From VRUE01 sp963717375 (lineage in GTDB: Bacteria; Actinomycetota; Thermoleophilia; Solirubrobacterales; 70-9), in contig OY970329.1 of NCBI GenBank assembly GCA_963717375.1, positions 868,001 to 932,000 of the forward strand: a stretch of DNA of 64,000 bases, given 5' to 3'. Positions 27,160 to 36,801 of the stretch are shown piece after piece (the stretch's first letter is position 1; the number at the start of each line of letters is the position of its first letter). Both the position numbers and the translations under genes were made by a program. Under the pieces are notes generated by a model. It was not told the DNA's origin, ran no database searches, and worked only from the letters and a program-made list of their open reading frames with translations.

Positions 27160-27363
27160 GTGAGCGAGATCGAACACGGGTTCAAGGAGGGCGACAAGGT
27201 CTGGGTCGAGGACGGCAACGGCAAGCACCATCCAGGCATCTTCGTCGCCGACAACGAGAGCTCCGGCTGGTTCGGCGGCGGCCCCAGCGCCTACGTCGTC
27301 CACCCCGAGGCCAAGCAGGCCGAGGTCGTCTCGACTTTCCGCATCACGCCGCGCGACGACTAA
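27160..27363 (+). CDS. Small hypothetical protein
   Basis: The 67-residue product contains a short beta-rich core, GFKEGDKVWVEDGNGKHHPG and AYVVHPEAKQAEVVSTFRI, resembling SH3-like/KOW-type small barrels but not clearly assignable. The GTG at 27160 follows TAGGCT (27147-27152) by 7 nt with no ribosome binding site, so a leaderless mRNA is likely; longer in-frame extension upstream would run into the preceding hairpin. Confidence 0.6.
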   Translation: MSEIEHGFKEGDKVWVEDGNGKHHPGIFVADNESSGWFGGGPSAYVVHPEAKQAEVVSTFRITPRDD

Positions 27364-27375
27364 CCGCATTGCCAA

Positions 27376-27861
27376 ATGCTCGCCTACGTCTTCTGGCATC
27401 AGCCGCAGAGGGGCGTCGATCTCCTTAGATACGAGGAGGCCCAGAGGGCATTTCATAGTGCGCTGGAACTGACCTCAGCCTGCTTCCGCCTTGCGGACCT
27501 GCCCTTCGGCGATAAGGGCGGTGGCTATGAGGATTGGTACCTCGTTGAGGACTGGGAAAAGCTAGGAGAGCTAAATGGTGCTGCCGTCGATTCGGTGAGA
27601 CGGCCTGACCACGATCGGGCAGCGTCGGGCGTTGCCGATGGCTGGGGCGGCGTCTACTCGCTGCTGCGAGGCCCGGCTTCGATTCCGGAAGGTGCCCGCT
27701 GGCTCGACAAGCCACGTGGCACCGCGACTGATCAGTTCCTCGCCTCGCTCGCCGAGGTCACCGTGTGGCAGCGGCAGATGGTTCTCGGCCCGGGCCCTGA
27801 GCTCTGCGCCGCCGGCTCGGAATCGGTCGGCCGCGAGAAGATCTGGCCGAATGGCTCCTGA
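27376..27861 (+). CDS. Conserved hypothetical protein
   Basis: A 161-residue soluble protein rich in Trp and Tyr: YVFWHQPQRGVDLLRYEEAQ near the start and GGYEDWYLVEDWEKLGELN near residue 55. The pattern recalls a conserved actinobacterial protein without assigned function. Its GC content and codon choice are visibly less extreme than in neighbours. The start follows the preceding stop by 12 nt, with no clear ribosome binding site. It converges on the alkyltransferase-like gene with 1 nt between stops. Confidence 0.65.
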   Translation: MLAYVFWHQPQRGVDLLRYEEAQRAFHSALELTSACFRLADLPFGDKGGGYEDWYLVEDWEKLGELNGAAVDSVRRPDHDRAASGVADGWGGVYSLLRGPASIPEGARWLDKPRGTATDQFLASLAEVTVWQRQMVLGPGPELCAAGSESVGREKIWPNGS

Positions 27862-27862
27862 A

Positions 27863-28150
27863 TCAATCCGGGAGCCTGGCCTTCCCCATATCGACGCGGT
27901 CGCCGCGGAACGGGACGCCCTCAGCCATTAGGTGGGTTTGCTGGCGAGCGCCCTTCGCTAGGGAGCCGTCGGCGCGGACCACGCGCCACCAGGGCAGATC
28001 GGGGTCGTCGCACTCAAAGAGGACCGCACCGGCGAAGCGCGGCGCGCCGGGAGAGACGTCGCCGTAGGTGCGGACGAAGCCGGGCGGGATCTCGCGAACG
28101 CGAGCGAGAACCTCAACCTCAAGATCGTGACTTCGTGTTTTGTCTCGCAT
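27863..28150 (-). CDS. MGMT-family alkyltransferase-like protein (no active-site Cys)
   Basis: This 95-residue protein has the DNA-binding domain of O6-alkylguanine-DNA alkyltransferases: VREIPPGFVRTYGDVS (helix-turn-helix entry) and RGDRVDMGKARL at the end. The alkyl-accepting PCHRV motif reads PWWRVV (residues 53-58): the cysteine is Trp54, as in alkyltransferase-like (ATL) proteins, and the usual next His is also Trp. ATLs flag alkylated bases for nucleotide excision repair. ATG 28150 sits in the centre of a 45-bp palindrome. Confidence 0.85.
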   Translation of the reverse strand: MRDKTRSHDLEVEVLARVREIPPGFVRTYGDVSPGAPRFAGAVLFECDDPDLPWWRVVRADGSLAKGARQQTHLMAEGVPFRGDRVDMGKARLPD

Positions 28151-28172
28151 AGCGAGAGGAACCACGAAGTCA
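28128..28172. repeat. Palindromic element A2 (45 bp)
   Basis: Outer arms TGACTTCGTG (28128-28137) and CACGAAGTCA (28163-28172) are perfect; inner arms TCTCGC (28143-28148) and GCGAGA (28152-28157) close around ATA. On the minus strand the centre reads CTCGCTATGCGAG, like the GGCGCTATGCGCC centre of the element at 53458. It spans the stop of the LLM gene (28170-28172) and the first codons of the ATL gene. Confidence 0.7.
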
Positions 28173-29207
28173 GCCGCTGGGATGATCTGGGCCGAAGGCG
28201 TCGATGATGCGGTTTTGGAACTCGGAGAGCTCTTCGGGGGAGATGAAGTAGGTGGGCGGGGTGAGGAAGAGGCCGTCGGCGCGCTCGGCGGTGGCTTCAA
28301 CCCGGGCGCGGACCTTGTCGAGCGGGCCGGCGGCACAGTAGGCGTCGACCATCTCGTCGCTGATCGCGACAGGGACCGCGGCGAGGTCGCCACGGCGAAA
28401 GGCATCTCCGGCGGCGATCGCGTTGTCGGCGAAACCGTGCAGCTCCCAGAGCGGCATGTAGGTCTTGACCGTGGCGTAGAAGGAGATCGTGCGGCGGGCC
28501 ATCTCGATCGCCCGCTCTTCGTCGTCGTCGATGGCGCAGCAGACGGTCGGCAGGTAGTCGAAGTCCTTGCGCTCGCGGCCGGAGCGCTTCAGACCCTCCT
28601 CGAAAGAGCTGACCACGACCTCGTCGATCCAGCGCAGGCTTTGGATCGGGTGGCCGATCAGGCCGTCGGCGACGTCGCCGGCCATCCGGCACATGCCGCC
28701 CTGCACGCCGGCGGTGTAGATCGGCACCGACTCGCGCGCCGCCGGGTGGGGCCGGATCCAACCCTTGATGTCGATGTCGTAGTAAGAGCCCTCGTAGCGG
28801 ATCGGCTCGCCTTTGCCGGCCTGCTGCATGATCAGGCGCGTCGCCTCGATCGCCTCGCGCATGTGCGGCGCCGGCTTGCCGTACTCGGCGTTGTGCCAGG
28901 TCTCGTTCAGCCGTTTGACGCCGGAGCCGAGGCCAAGGCGGAAACGGCCGCCCGACATCTCGTCAATGTCGAGCGCGCTGATCGCGAGGATGAAGGGGCT
29001 GCGAGTAAAGGCCCAGGCGATCCCGGTGGCGACGTCGATCTTCTCGGTGCGGCCTGCCAGATAGGCGGCCTGGGTGACCGAGGAGCGGAAGAGCTCGGGG
29101 GCCCAGACGCACTCCACCCCGGCCGCCTCGGCGCGCTTGGTCTCTGCCTCCAGGTCGGCGACCGAAGTTCCGATCGCGGCGACCGAGATCCGCTCGAGTG
29201 CTCCCAT
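28170..29207 (-). CDS. LLM-class (F420-dependent-like) oxidoreductase
   Basis: The 345-residue protein is a luciferase-like monooxygenase fold enzyme. Typical segments are AETKRAEAAGVECVWAPE, GIAWAFTRSPFILAISALDIDEMSGGRFRLGLGSG and AGVQGGMCRMAGDVADGL. In Actinobacteria this group mostly uses coenzyme F420 to oxidise or reduce alcohols, aldehydes or thioester-linked substrates. ATG 29207 has GAGGG upstream and lies 11 nt after the stop of the acyl-CoA dehydrogenase on the same strand, so it belongs to that catabolic operon. Confidence 0.88.
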   Translation of the reverse strand: MGALERISVAAIGTSVADLEAETKRAEAAGVECVWAPELFRSSVTQAAYLAGRTEKIDVATGIAWAFTRSPFILAISALDIDEMSGGRFRLGLGSGVKRLNETWHNAEYGKPAPHMREAIEATRLIMQQAGKGEPIRYEGSYYDIDIKGWIRPHPAARESVPIYTAGVQGGMCRMAGDVADGLIGHPIQSLRWIDEVVVSSFEEGLKRSGRERKDFDYLPTVCCAIDDDEERAIEMARRTISFYATVKTYMPLWELHGFADNAIAAGDAFRRGDLAAVPVAISDEMVDAYCAAGPLDKVRARVEATAERADGLFLTPPTYFISPEELSEFQNRIIDAFGPDHPSG

Positions 29208-29218
29208 TCGCCCGGCCC

Positions 29219-30343
29219 TCAGGCCGAGGCCGGCTCGGCGGCGCGGGAGAACACGGCGTCGGCGACCCGTTCGCGGTGCCACTTGACATCGCCGAAGATC
29301 GCCGCGTTGGAGCGGCCGCGCTTGAGGAAGAAGTGGAGGTCGTGCTCCCAGGTGAAACCAATGCCGCCGTGGACCTGAATCGAGGCGTCGGGAACCCGCC
29401 AGCCGGCGTCGGAGGCATAGGCCTTCGCGGTCGAGGCGGCAAGCGGCAGCGACTCCGGCTCGGCGTCCGCGGCCCAGGCGGCGCCGTAGACGGCGGAGCG
29501 GGCGTTCTCGGTCTCGAGCAACATCTGCGCGCAGCGGTGGGAGACCGCCTGGTAGGCGCCGATTGGACGGCCGAACTGCTGGCGGTCTTTGGCGTACTCG
29601 ACGGCCATCTCCATCGTCCGCTGGGCGATCCCGGTCGACTCAGCGGCGAGGGCGACGCAGAGGCGGAAGAAGACCGGGTAGTAGTCGGCCCCCGCGCCGG
29701 GCAGAGTGTCGGCGGCAGCGACCCGGACGCCGTCGAAACGGACCGAGGAGAAGCGGCGGGTCGGATCGATCGAGGGCTCGGCGGTGACCGTGACCCCATC
29801 GGCTCCGCTCTCGACCAGGTGGCGCTTGCCATCGGCGGTGGCGACGAGGAAGAAGTCGGCGCTTGCGGCGTCGGGGACGAGGATCTTCTCCCCGTCGAGG
29901 ACGGTCCCATCGCCGTCGGCCTTGGCCTCCATCGTGAAGCCACCCGGCGTGACGGGGGAGCCGGCGTCCCAGAGCGCCGGCGTACCGCGCACCTCGCCCG
30001 CGGCCAGCGGCCGCAGGTAGCGCTCGCGCAGATCGTCGGAGCCGCAGAGGGTCAGTGCCAGCCCGGCGATCGTGTTGGAGAAGAGCGGCGACGGCGCCAG
30101 CGCGTAGCCCATCTCCTCGAAGAGGACGGCAAGGTCGACGATGCCGAGCCCCTGTCCGCCCCACTCCTCCGGCACGGCCAGCCCGGTCCAGCCAAGCTCG
30201 GCCATCTCGGCCCAGCCGGCGGCGTCGAAGCCATCGTCGCTGGCAGCGATCTCCCGCAGCCGCTCCGATTTGAAGCGCGAGGCGAGGAAGTCGTGGGCGG
30301 TCGCCTTGATCGCCTGCTGCTCGTCGGTGAGGTCGAAGTACAT
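29219..30343 (-). CDS. Acyl-CoA dehydrogenase (partner of the adjacent gene)
   Basis: A 374-residue acyl-CoA dehydrogenase family protein: helical N-domain (FDLTDEQQAIKATAHDFL), a middle beta domain that lacks the usual TEPxxGSD flavin motif and instead reads TPALWDAGSPVTPGG, and C-terminal IQVHGGIGFTWEHDLHFFLKR. With the full-length dehydrogenase 10 nt upstream this resembles FadE pairs that form alpha2beta2 enzymes acting on steroid or branched substrates, in which the FAD and catalytic residues are split between subunits. ATG 30343 matches the family N-terminus. Confidence 0.88.
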   Translation of the reverse strand: MYFDLTDEQQAIKATAHDFLASRFKSERLREIAASDDGFDAAGWAEMAELGWTGLAVPEEWGGQGLGIVDLAVLFEEMGYALAPSPLFSNTIAGLALTLCGSDDLRERYLRPLAAGEVRGTPALWDAGSPVTPGGFTMEAKADGDGTVLDGEKILVPDAASADFFLVATADGKRHLVESGADGVTVTAEPSIDPTRRFSSVRFDGVRVAAADTLPGAGADYYPVFFRLCVALAAESTGIAQRTMEMAVEYAKDRQQFGRPIGAYQAVSHRCAQMLLETENARSAVYGAAWAADAEPESLPLAASTAKAYASDAGWRVPDASIQVHGGIGFTWEHDLHFFLKRGRSNAAIFGDVKWHRERVADAVFSRAAEPASA

Positions 30344-30353
30344 GCCGGCAGCC

Positions 30354-31532
30354 CTAACGCAGTCTCGGCAGGCCGAGCACGCGCTCGGCGATGATGTTCT
30401 TGAGGATGTCGGTGGTGCCGCCCTCGATCGAGTTGGCGCGCGAGCGCAGGAAGCCGTACTGCCAGGCGCCGTTGTCGATTGCGTTCTCGGAGCCGCGGGC
30501 CAGCGGCGCGTAGGCACCCTCGATCTCCAGCGCCAGCTCGGTCAGGTCCTGGTTGATATCGGCCCACTGCCACTTGCCGAGAGAGCCCTCGGGACCCGGA
30601 ATGCCCGACTGCATCGTCTTGGTCAGGCCGCGATAGGCGTTGAGGCGCATCGTCTCCGCCTCGATGTGGAGCTGGGCGATCCGCTGGCGGAAGTAGGTGT
30701 CCTCGGCCGCGGTGCCGCCGTTGACGCGGACCTCGGCGGCCAGCCTGGCCAGCCCGGTGAGGCTGTTCTGGATCTGGGCGATCGCGCCGAAGGCGAGGCC
30801 GGCACGCTCGTTCATCAGCGTCGTGATCGCCACCCCCCAGCCGTTGCCGACCCCGCCGACGATGTTGGCGTCGGGGATCCGCGCTTCGTCCATGAAGACC
30901 TCGTTGAACTCGCCCTCGCCGGTGATCTGCACCAGCGGCTTGGCCTCGACGCCGGGCTGATCCATGTCCATCAGGAAGTAGGTGAGGCCCTTGTGCTTGG
31001 GAGCCTCGGGGTCGGTGCGGGCGACGAGCATGCACCACTTCGCGTACTGGGCGAAGGTGGTCCAGACCTTCTGGCCGCTGACCACCCATTCGTCGCCGTC
31101 CTTGACGGCGCGGGTCTTCAGCGAGGCGAGGTCCGAGCCGGACTCGGGCTCCGAGAAGCCCTGGCACCAGATCTCATCACCGGTCAGGATCGGCTCCAGG
31201 TAGCGCTGCTTCTGCGCGTCGGTGCCGTGAGCGATGACGACCGGACCGCCCATCGCGAGGCCGAGCACGTTGGCCGGGCTGGGAGCTTCCTGCCGCGCCG
31301 CCTCGCCGACAAAGATCGCTTGCTCGATCAGGGTGGCGCCGCGACCGCCGTACTCCTTCGGCCAGGAGATGCCGGCCCATCCCGCGGCGTGCAGCTTCAG
31401 CTGCCACTCGCGGCGGAAGGCCATCACCTCGTCGAGCCCGGCCTCGGGCTCCGGCCCCGGATGGTTCGCTTCGATCCAGGCGCGGACCTCGTCGCGGAAC
31501 TGCTGCTCGGAGGGCGAGAGGGTCAGGTCCAT
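30354..31532 (-). CDS. Acyl-CoA dehydrogenase (FadE pair, larger subunit)
   Basis: At 392 residues this protein has the standard flavin-binding signature QGFSEPESGSDLASLKTRA and the C-terminal SIEGGTTDILKNIIAERVLG typical of the FadE alpha subunits found next to a shorter partner. It is first in a leftward run with the partner dehydrogenase and the LLM enzyme. TATGCT (31542-31547) lies 9 nt before the ATG with no ribosome binding site, consistent with a very short or leaderless mRNA. The natural substrate is unknown. Confidence 0.9.
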   Translation of the reverse strand: MDLTLSPSEQQFRDEVRAWIEANHPGPEPEAGLDEVMAFRREWQLKLHAAGWAGISWPKEYGGRGATLIEQAIFVGEAARQEAPSPANVLGLAMGGPVVIAHGTDAQKQRYLEPILTGDEIWCQGFSEPESGSDLASLKTRAVKDGDEWVVSGQKVWTTFAQYAKWCMLVARTDPEAPKHKGLTYFLMDMDQPGVEAKPLVQITGEGEFNEVFMDEARIPDANIVGGVGNGWGVAITTLMNERAGLAFGAIAQIQNSLTGLARLAAEVRVNGGTAAEDTYFRQRIAQLHIEAETMRLNAYRGLTKTMQSGIPGPEGSLGKWQWADINQDLTELALEIEGAYAPLARGSENAIDNGAWQYGFLRSRANSIEGGTTDILKNIIAERVLGLPRLR

Positions 31533-31586
31533 CGGCCGCGGAGCATAGCGACCGACTGGCCGGACAGCCAGGGCTCGGGTCGACCG

Positions 31587-32054
31587 CTAGCGAGAACCGC
31601 AGACTTCGAGGCCATATTCTTTGGCCAACCTGCTCGATATGCCGAACACGGCGTCGCTGCTGCTGACCACTGCTTCGGGATTGCTTTCAGCGGTTTCGAG
31701 ACCTTCTTCGAGCGCCTTAATGATTTCGCCGACCCGATCCTCGTCACCGCTCGGGGCGCCAAGTGCCTGGAGTTCTTTGATTTCTTGCTTGACGCTCGGG
31801 ACCAGGACCTCGCCGACCATTTCTTCTTTGCTGGCCTGGCTTGGATGTTTGACGGCGCTCTTTTCCTTCTTCAGGAAAGCGGTGAAGGCAGCAACCATCC
31901 GCTGGCTGCCTTTTTCGCAAACCGCGTCCGCCTTCTTGATGAACGCGGACTTCGAAATCGTGCTCGTCTCATCCCCGCCACCGCCGCCACAGCCGGCGAC
32001 GATCAGAGCAAGGATCAAAATCCCGGCTCCCAACGCGATCCCCCGCATTCCCAA
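31587..32054 (-). CDS. Small secreted lipoprotein
   Basis: The 155-residue product has a signal peptide ending in lipobox LIVAGC, then a Gly run and a charged helical domain (KKADAVCEKGSQRMVAAFTA) with two cysteines (AVCEK and EVCGS) that could form a disulfide. The family is not recognised. TTG 32054 is chosen because GGAGG lies 9 nt upstream; ATG 32048 would have 15-nt spacing. GC content is lower than in its neighbours. Confidence 0.7.
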   Translation of the reverse strand: MGMRGIALGAGILILALIVAGCGGGGGDETSTISKSAFIKKADAVCEKGSQRMVAAFTAFLKKEKSAVKHPSQASKEEMVGEVLVPSVKQEIKELQALGAPSGDEDRVGEIIKALEEGLETAESNPEAVVSSSDAVFGISSRLAKEYGLEVCGSR

Positions 32055-32104
32055 AACGATCCCCCTCCATTCCTTGACTGGAGGGAAATCTACACCGGAC
32101 CGGA

Positions 32105-33289
<1,185 letters not shown>

Positions 33290-33306
33290 CGCCGTCCTCC
33301 GTTCGA

Positions 33307-33322
33307 TTGACTGGTCAGTCAA
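33307..33322. promoter_or_regulatory. TetR-type operator between thiolase and hydroxyacyl-CoA dehydrogenase genes
   Basis: An exact second copy of TTGACTGGTCAGTCAA, in the 84-bp divergent intergenic region. Flanks are also shared with the first copy (GATTGACTGG on the left, CAACCA on the right). Its position lets one regulator control both divergent genes. The TTGACT half-site also resembles a -35 hexamer. Confidence 0.65.
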
Positions 33323-33373
33323 CCAAGGGTACCTGGCGGCGTTGATCGGGCCGGGCTTGATAGGAACCCGCCC

Positions 33374-34198
33374 ATGAACGCGAGCAAGGGGTACGAGAGT
33401 CCGGGGATCGCAGGGAGCGGGGCAATCGCCACCGGTCTTGCCGCGGTTTCGACAACCACGGCTGACACGATTCTGCTGGCCAGAAGCGAGGCTTCCGCCT
33501 GGCGTGCGGAGGAGAAAGTCGTGGCTGCCTGCGCCAAGATCGAGGGGGCGGAGCCTTCGAGGCTGCGGGTCACCACCGACCCGAGCGATCTCTCGGATTG
33601 CGACGTGATCGTCGAGGCGATCGTCGAGGAGGTCGAGCCCAAGGGCGAACTGCTGGCGAGGATCGCCGCGGCCTGTCCGAACGCCCACCTTGCGACCACC
33701 ACCTCTTCGCTCAGCATCACCGAGATCGCCAAGGCCGGCGGCATCGACGGCAGGCTCTTCGGCCTCCACGTCTTCAACCCGGTGCCGCGGATGAAGCTGG
33801 TTGAGGTCTGCTTCCCCGACGGCACCGAGGGCTCGCGCGAGACAGCGCTGGCCTGGTGCGCAGCGTTGGGCAAGACCGCGGTCGAGGTTCCTGACCTGGC
33901 CGGCTTCGTCGTCAACCGCCTGCTCTTCCCCTACCTCTTCGACGCCGTCCGCTTCATGGAACAGACGGGCATGGAGGCAGGTGAGATCGACACCTGCATG
34001 AAGCTCGGCGCCGGCCACCCGATGGGACCGCTCGCCCTGCTCGACTTCGTCGGCCTCGACGTCTGCAAGGCGATCGGCGACGCGCTCTACGAGGCCTCCA
34101 ACGAGGAGTACCAGAGGCCCCCCAAGCTCCTGGTCGAGATGGAGTCCGAAGGAAAGCTAGGCCGCAAGAGCGGCGCCGGCTTTTACCCGTACGACTGA
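33374..34198 (+). CDS. 3-hydroxyacyl-CoA (3-hydroxybutyryl-CoA) dehydrogenase
   Basis: The 274-residue protein has a Rossmann N-domain with GSGAIATG as its dinucleotide loop, DVIVEAIVEEVEPKGEL, the catalytic-His region FGLHVFNPVPRMKLVEV, and a C-terminal helical domain with ELDTCMKLGAG-like and GHPMGPLALLDFVGLD sequence. It oxidises L-3-hydroxyacyl-CoA with NAD before the thiolase step. Its length is that of the short monofunctional enzymes (PaaH/Hbd type). The N-terminal beta-alpha-beta lacks the usual first Gly of GxGxxG, reading IAGSGAIATG. Confidence 0.92.
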   Translation: MNASKGYESPGIAGSGAIATGLAAVSTTTADTILLARSEASAWRAEEKVVAACAKIEGAEPSRLRVTTDPSDLSDCDVIVEAIVEEVEPKGELLARIAAACPNAHLATTTSSLSITEIAKAGGIDGRLFGLHVFNPVPRMKLVEVCFPDGTEGSRETALAWCAALGKTAVEVPDLAGFVVNRLLFPYLFDAVRFMEQTGMEAGEIDTCMKLGAGHPMGPLALLDFVGLDVCKAIGDALYEASNEEYQRPPKLLVEMESEGKLGRKSGAGFYPYD

Positions 34199-34426
34199 CT
34201 AGCGCTTACCGGCGAGATCCCAGATTACGTCGGCCGGTGAGATGCCCTGGCGACGGGCGATGTTCTCGATCTCGTCCCAGGGCAGCTCGGCCTCGGGTAG
34301 ATCGTCCCAGCGCGCCAAGTCGAGGGCTTCGACCGCGCCTTGAAGCGCCGGGCCAAGATGTTCCTCGGAGCGCAGCAGCGCCCTCAGGACCTCAAGCTGT
34401 TTGTCGCTCAAACGCACAACCCACAT
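34199..34426 (-). CDS. Small hypothetical protein
   Basis: A 75-residue acidic helical protein (RLSDKQLEVLRALLRSEEHL near the N-terminus). I do not recognise a family. The coding call rests on a strong ribosome binding site (GGAGG, 6 nt before ATG 34426) and on normal codon use. Its stop interlocks with that of the convergent dehydrogenase. Confidence 0.65.
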   Translation of the reverse strand: MWVVRLSDKQLEVLRALLRSEEHLGPALQGAVEALDLARWDDLPEAELPWDEIENIARRQGISPADVIWDLAGKR

Positions 34427-34470
34427 GCGACACCTCCAGGGTTTGGTGAACCGCGGATTGCCCGGAGAAG

Positions 34471-35769
34471 CTAGGAGTCCTGGCGGACGGAACCGCTAAT
34501 GCGAACCGCCTCGATCCGGTTCTCGCGCACCGACTCGACCCGGATCGTGTAACCGTTGGCGGTGATCGTGTCGCCGCGCTTCGGCAACCGGCCGAGCTCG
34601 CCGAAGACGTAGCCGCCGACCGAGTTGTAGGCGTCCGTATCGACCGGCAGATCGATCCCGGCGTCAGACAGGTCGCCAAGTGAGACGTGGCCGCGCACGA
34701 ACCACTCGCCGCTTGCCAACTGGCGCAGCGCCGCGGCCCGCGGGTCGGTCTCATCCTCGATCTCCCCCACCACCTCCTCGAGGATGTCCTCGACCGTGAC
34801 GATGCCGACCGTGCGCCCGTACTCGTCGACGATGACCGAGAGCGACGTGCGCTGGACCTGGAGGTCGTGGAGCAGGTCGTCGAGCGGCCGCGTCTCAGGG
34901 ACGATCACGGCATCGCGCACAGCAGGCGCGATCTCGGAGTCGGGACCATCGCTCATATAGAGCCTGGCAAGGCTGTTGTTGTGGACGATCCCTTTGACCC
35001 GGTCGGGGTTGTCGTCCTCGATCACAACCAAGCGGGTGTGGCCAGAAGTGACACAGCGGCGCAGGGCGGTCTCGACGGTCTCGGAGGCGTCGACGGTGAC
35101 CACCGCCGGGATCGGCGTCATCACCTCGCGCGCCTCCTGCTCGTGCAGGTGGAAGACGCCACCGAGCATCCCGGCCTCGCCCGGATCGAGCGTGCCGCCC
35201 ATCTTCGAGCTGTCGATGATCTGCTTTAGGTCCTCGGCCGTGTGGTGCTCTTCGATGTCGGTCGGGTCGACGCCAAAAAGACGGACGATCGCGTTAGAGA
35301 TCGCGCTCAACAGGAGAATCACGGGGGCCGTCATGGCGCGGAACCAGTTGAGCGGCCGCGCAACCCGCCGAGCGGTGCGCTCCGCATGGGCGATCGCCAG
35401 CATCTTCGGCACCTGCTCGCCGATGCTGATGTGGAGCGCGGTGACGAGGATGAAGGCAATCGCCACCGAGAGCCCGACCGCGGCGCCGTGCGAGAGGCCG
35501 CCGAAGATCGGTTCGAGCAGCACCGCCAGCGAGGGCTCACCGAGGAAGCCGATCCCGATCGAGGCGATCGTGATCCCGATCTGGCAGGCGGAGAGCGACT
35601 CGTCGATCTTGTCTAGCTGCTCGATTACCTCCTCGGCGCCGCTTTCCCCTTCCTCGGCCAGCTGCTCGATCTTGCCGCGGCGGCTGCGGACGAGCGCGAA
35701 CTCGGCAGCGACGAAGAAGCCGTTGATGGCGACAAGCAGCAGGAGGAGGACGAGCAGCAGGGCGCTCAT
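34471..35769 (-). CDS. CNNM/CorC-family transporter (HlyC/CorC type)
   Basis: At 432 residues this membrane protein has a CNNM/DUF21 transmembrane domain (about 1-190, four helices), a pair of CBS domains (about 205-330, with MTPIPAVVTVDASETV and VDEYGRTVGIVTVEDILEE) and a C-terminal CorC_HlyC domain (about 345-425). Such proteins export or regulate Mg2+ or Co2+; older 'hemolysin' labels are misleading. It is divergent from the corrinoid-binding-like gene, with a 108-bp AT-richer space between them. Confidence 0.9.
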   Translation of the reverse strand: MSALLLVLLLLLVAINGFFVAAEFALVRSRRGKIEQLAEEGESGAEEVIEQLDKIDESLSACQIGITIASIGIGFLGEPSLAVLLEPIFGGLSHGAAVGLSVAIAFILVTALHISIGEQVPKMLAIAHAERTARRVARPLNWFRAMTAPVILLLSAISNAIVRLFGVDPTDIEEHHTAEDLKQIIDSSKMGGTLDPGEAGMLGGVFHLHEQEAREVMTPIPAVVTVDASETVETALRRCVTSGHTRLVVIEDDNPDRVKGIVHNNSLARLYMSDGPDSEIAPAVRDAVIVPETRPLDDLLHDLQVQRTSLSVIVDEYGRTVGIVTVEDILEEVVGEIEDETDPRAAALRQLASGEWFVRGHVSLGDLSDAGIDLPVDTDAYNSVGGYVFGELGRLPKRGDTITANGYTIRVESVRENRIEAVRISGSVRQDS

Positions 35770-35877
35770 CGTCTATTTCGCCCGGTACTTCGGGGGAGTT
35801 CGTCGTCGGGCATTCGGCGTAGGCAATATAGCTTTCCGGTCCGCGGGTCCGGCCATAAGTGCCATATTGATCGTCGG

Positions 35878-36798
35878 ATGCGCATTGCAAGCCTCGTCCC
35901 TTCCGCGACCGAGATGCTCTACGCACTCGGGCTCGGCGACTCAGTCGTCGCCGTCACGCACGAGTGCGACTATCCGCCCGAGGCGCGTTCTCTTCCTCAC
36001 CTGACCCGCACGGTGCTGTCGTCGGACCTCAGCGCCGGTGAGATCGACAGGGCGGTGAAGGCGCGGGTGGCTGAGGGACAGGCGCTCTACGAGCTCGACG
36101 AGGAATTACTGGCGAAGCTCGAACCGGACCTGATCGTGACCCAGGCCATCTGCGCGGTCTGCGCGGTCTCCTTTGAGGACGTGGTCAAAGTCGCGGCGCG
36201 CCTGCCGACCAAGCCGCACGTAGTCCAGCAGGACCCGAGCACCCTCGGCGAGATGCTCGAGGACGTGATTCGGCTCGGCGAGGCGACCGAGATCCCCCAG
36301 CAGGCCCACGAGCTGCGCGGCGAACTGGAGGGAAGGCTGGCGACGGTACGCGCGGCCGTCTCGGGGGCGAGCCCACCGCGGGTGATCGCGCTCGAGTGGC
36401 TTGACCCGCCCTACGTCGGCGGGCACTGGATCCCGGAGATGATCTCGATCGCCGGCGGCGAGGATGTCGCCGGTCCCCCCGGCCTGAAGTCTCCAGAGGT
36501 GTCGTGGGGAGAGCTCTCGGGCCTCAATCCCGACGTTGCGATCGCGATGCCCTGCGGCTGGTACGTCGACGACTCCCGCGCCCAGGCGCTGATGCACTGG
36601 GAGCAAATCGAGGCGCTCGGCGCCCAGCGCGTCTTTGCGGTCGACGCCGCCTCTACCTTTTCGCGGCCCGGGCCGCGGCTCGTCGACGGCGTCGAGCTGC
36701 TCGGTCACCTGCTCCACCCCGACCTGGTGGATCCGCCGGGCAACATCGGCTTTGCCGAGCTGCGCTCGCCCGAGATCCGGGCAAGCCGCAGCGACTGA
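35878..36798 (+). CDS. BtuF-like (corrinoid/iron complex) binding-fold protein without signal peptide
   Basis: The 306-residue protein shows the BtuF/FhuD periplasmic-binding fold: MRIASLVPSATEMLYALGLG at the start, LEPDLIVTQAICAVCAVS in the middle and PDVAIAMPCGWYVDDSRAQ later. It begins directly with the first strand, with no signal peptide or lipobox, and no ABC permease is adjacent, so it may act in the cytoplasm. A ligand such as cobalamin is only inferred. TATTGA (35865-35870) is 7 nt before the ATG. Confidence 0.8.
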   Translation: MRIASLVPSATEMLYALGLGDSVVAVTHECDYPPEARSLPHLTRTVLSSDLSAGEIDRAVKARVAEGQALYELDEELLAKLEPDLIVTQAICAVCAVSFEDVVKVAARLPTKPHVVQQDPSTLGEMLEDVIRLGEATEIPQQAHELRGELEGRLATVRAAVSGASPPRVIALEWLDPPYVGGHWIPEMISIAGGEDVAGPPGLKSPEVSWGELSGLNPDVAIAMPCGWYVDDSRAQALMHWEQIEALGAQRVFAVDAASTFSRPGPRLVDGVELLGHLLHPDLVDPPGNIGFAELRSPEIRASRSD

Positions 36799-36801
36799 CG
36801 C

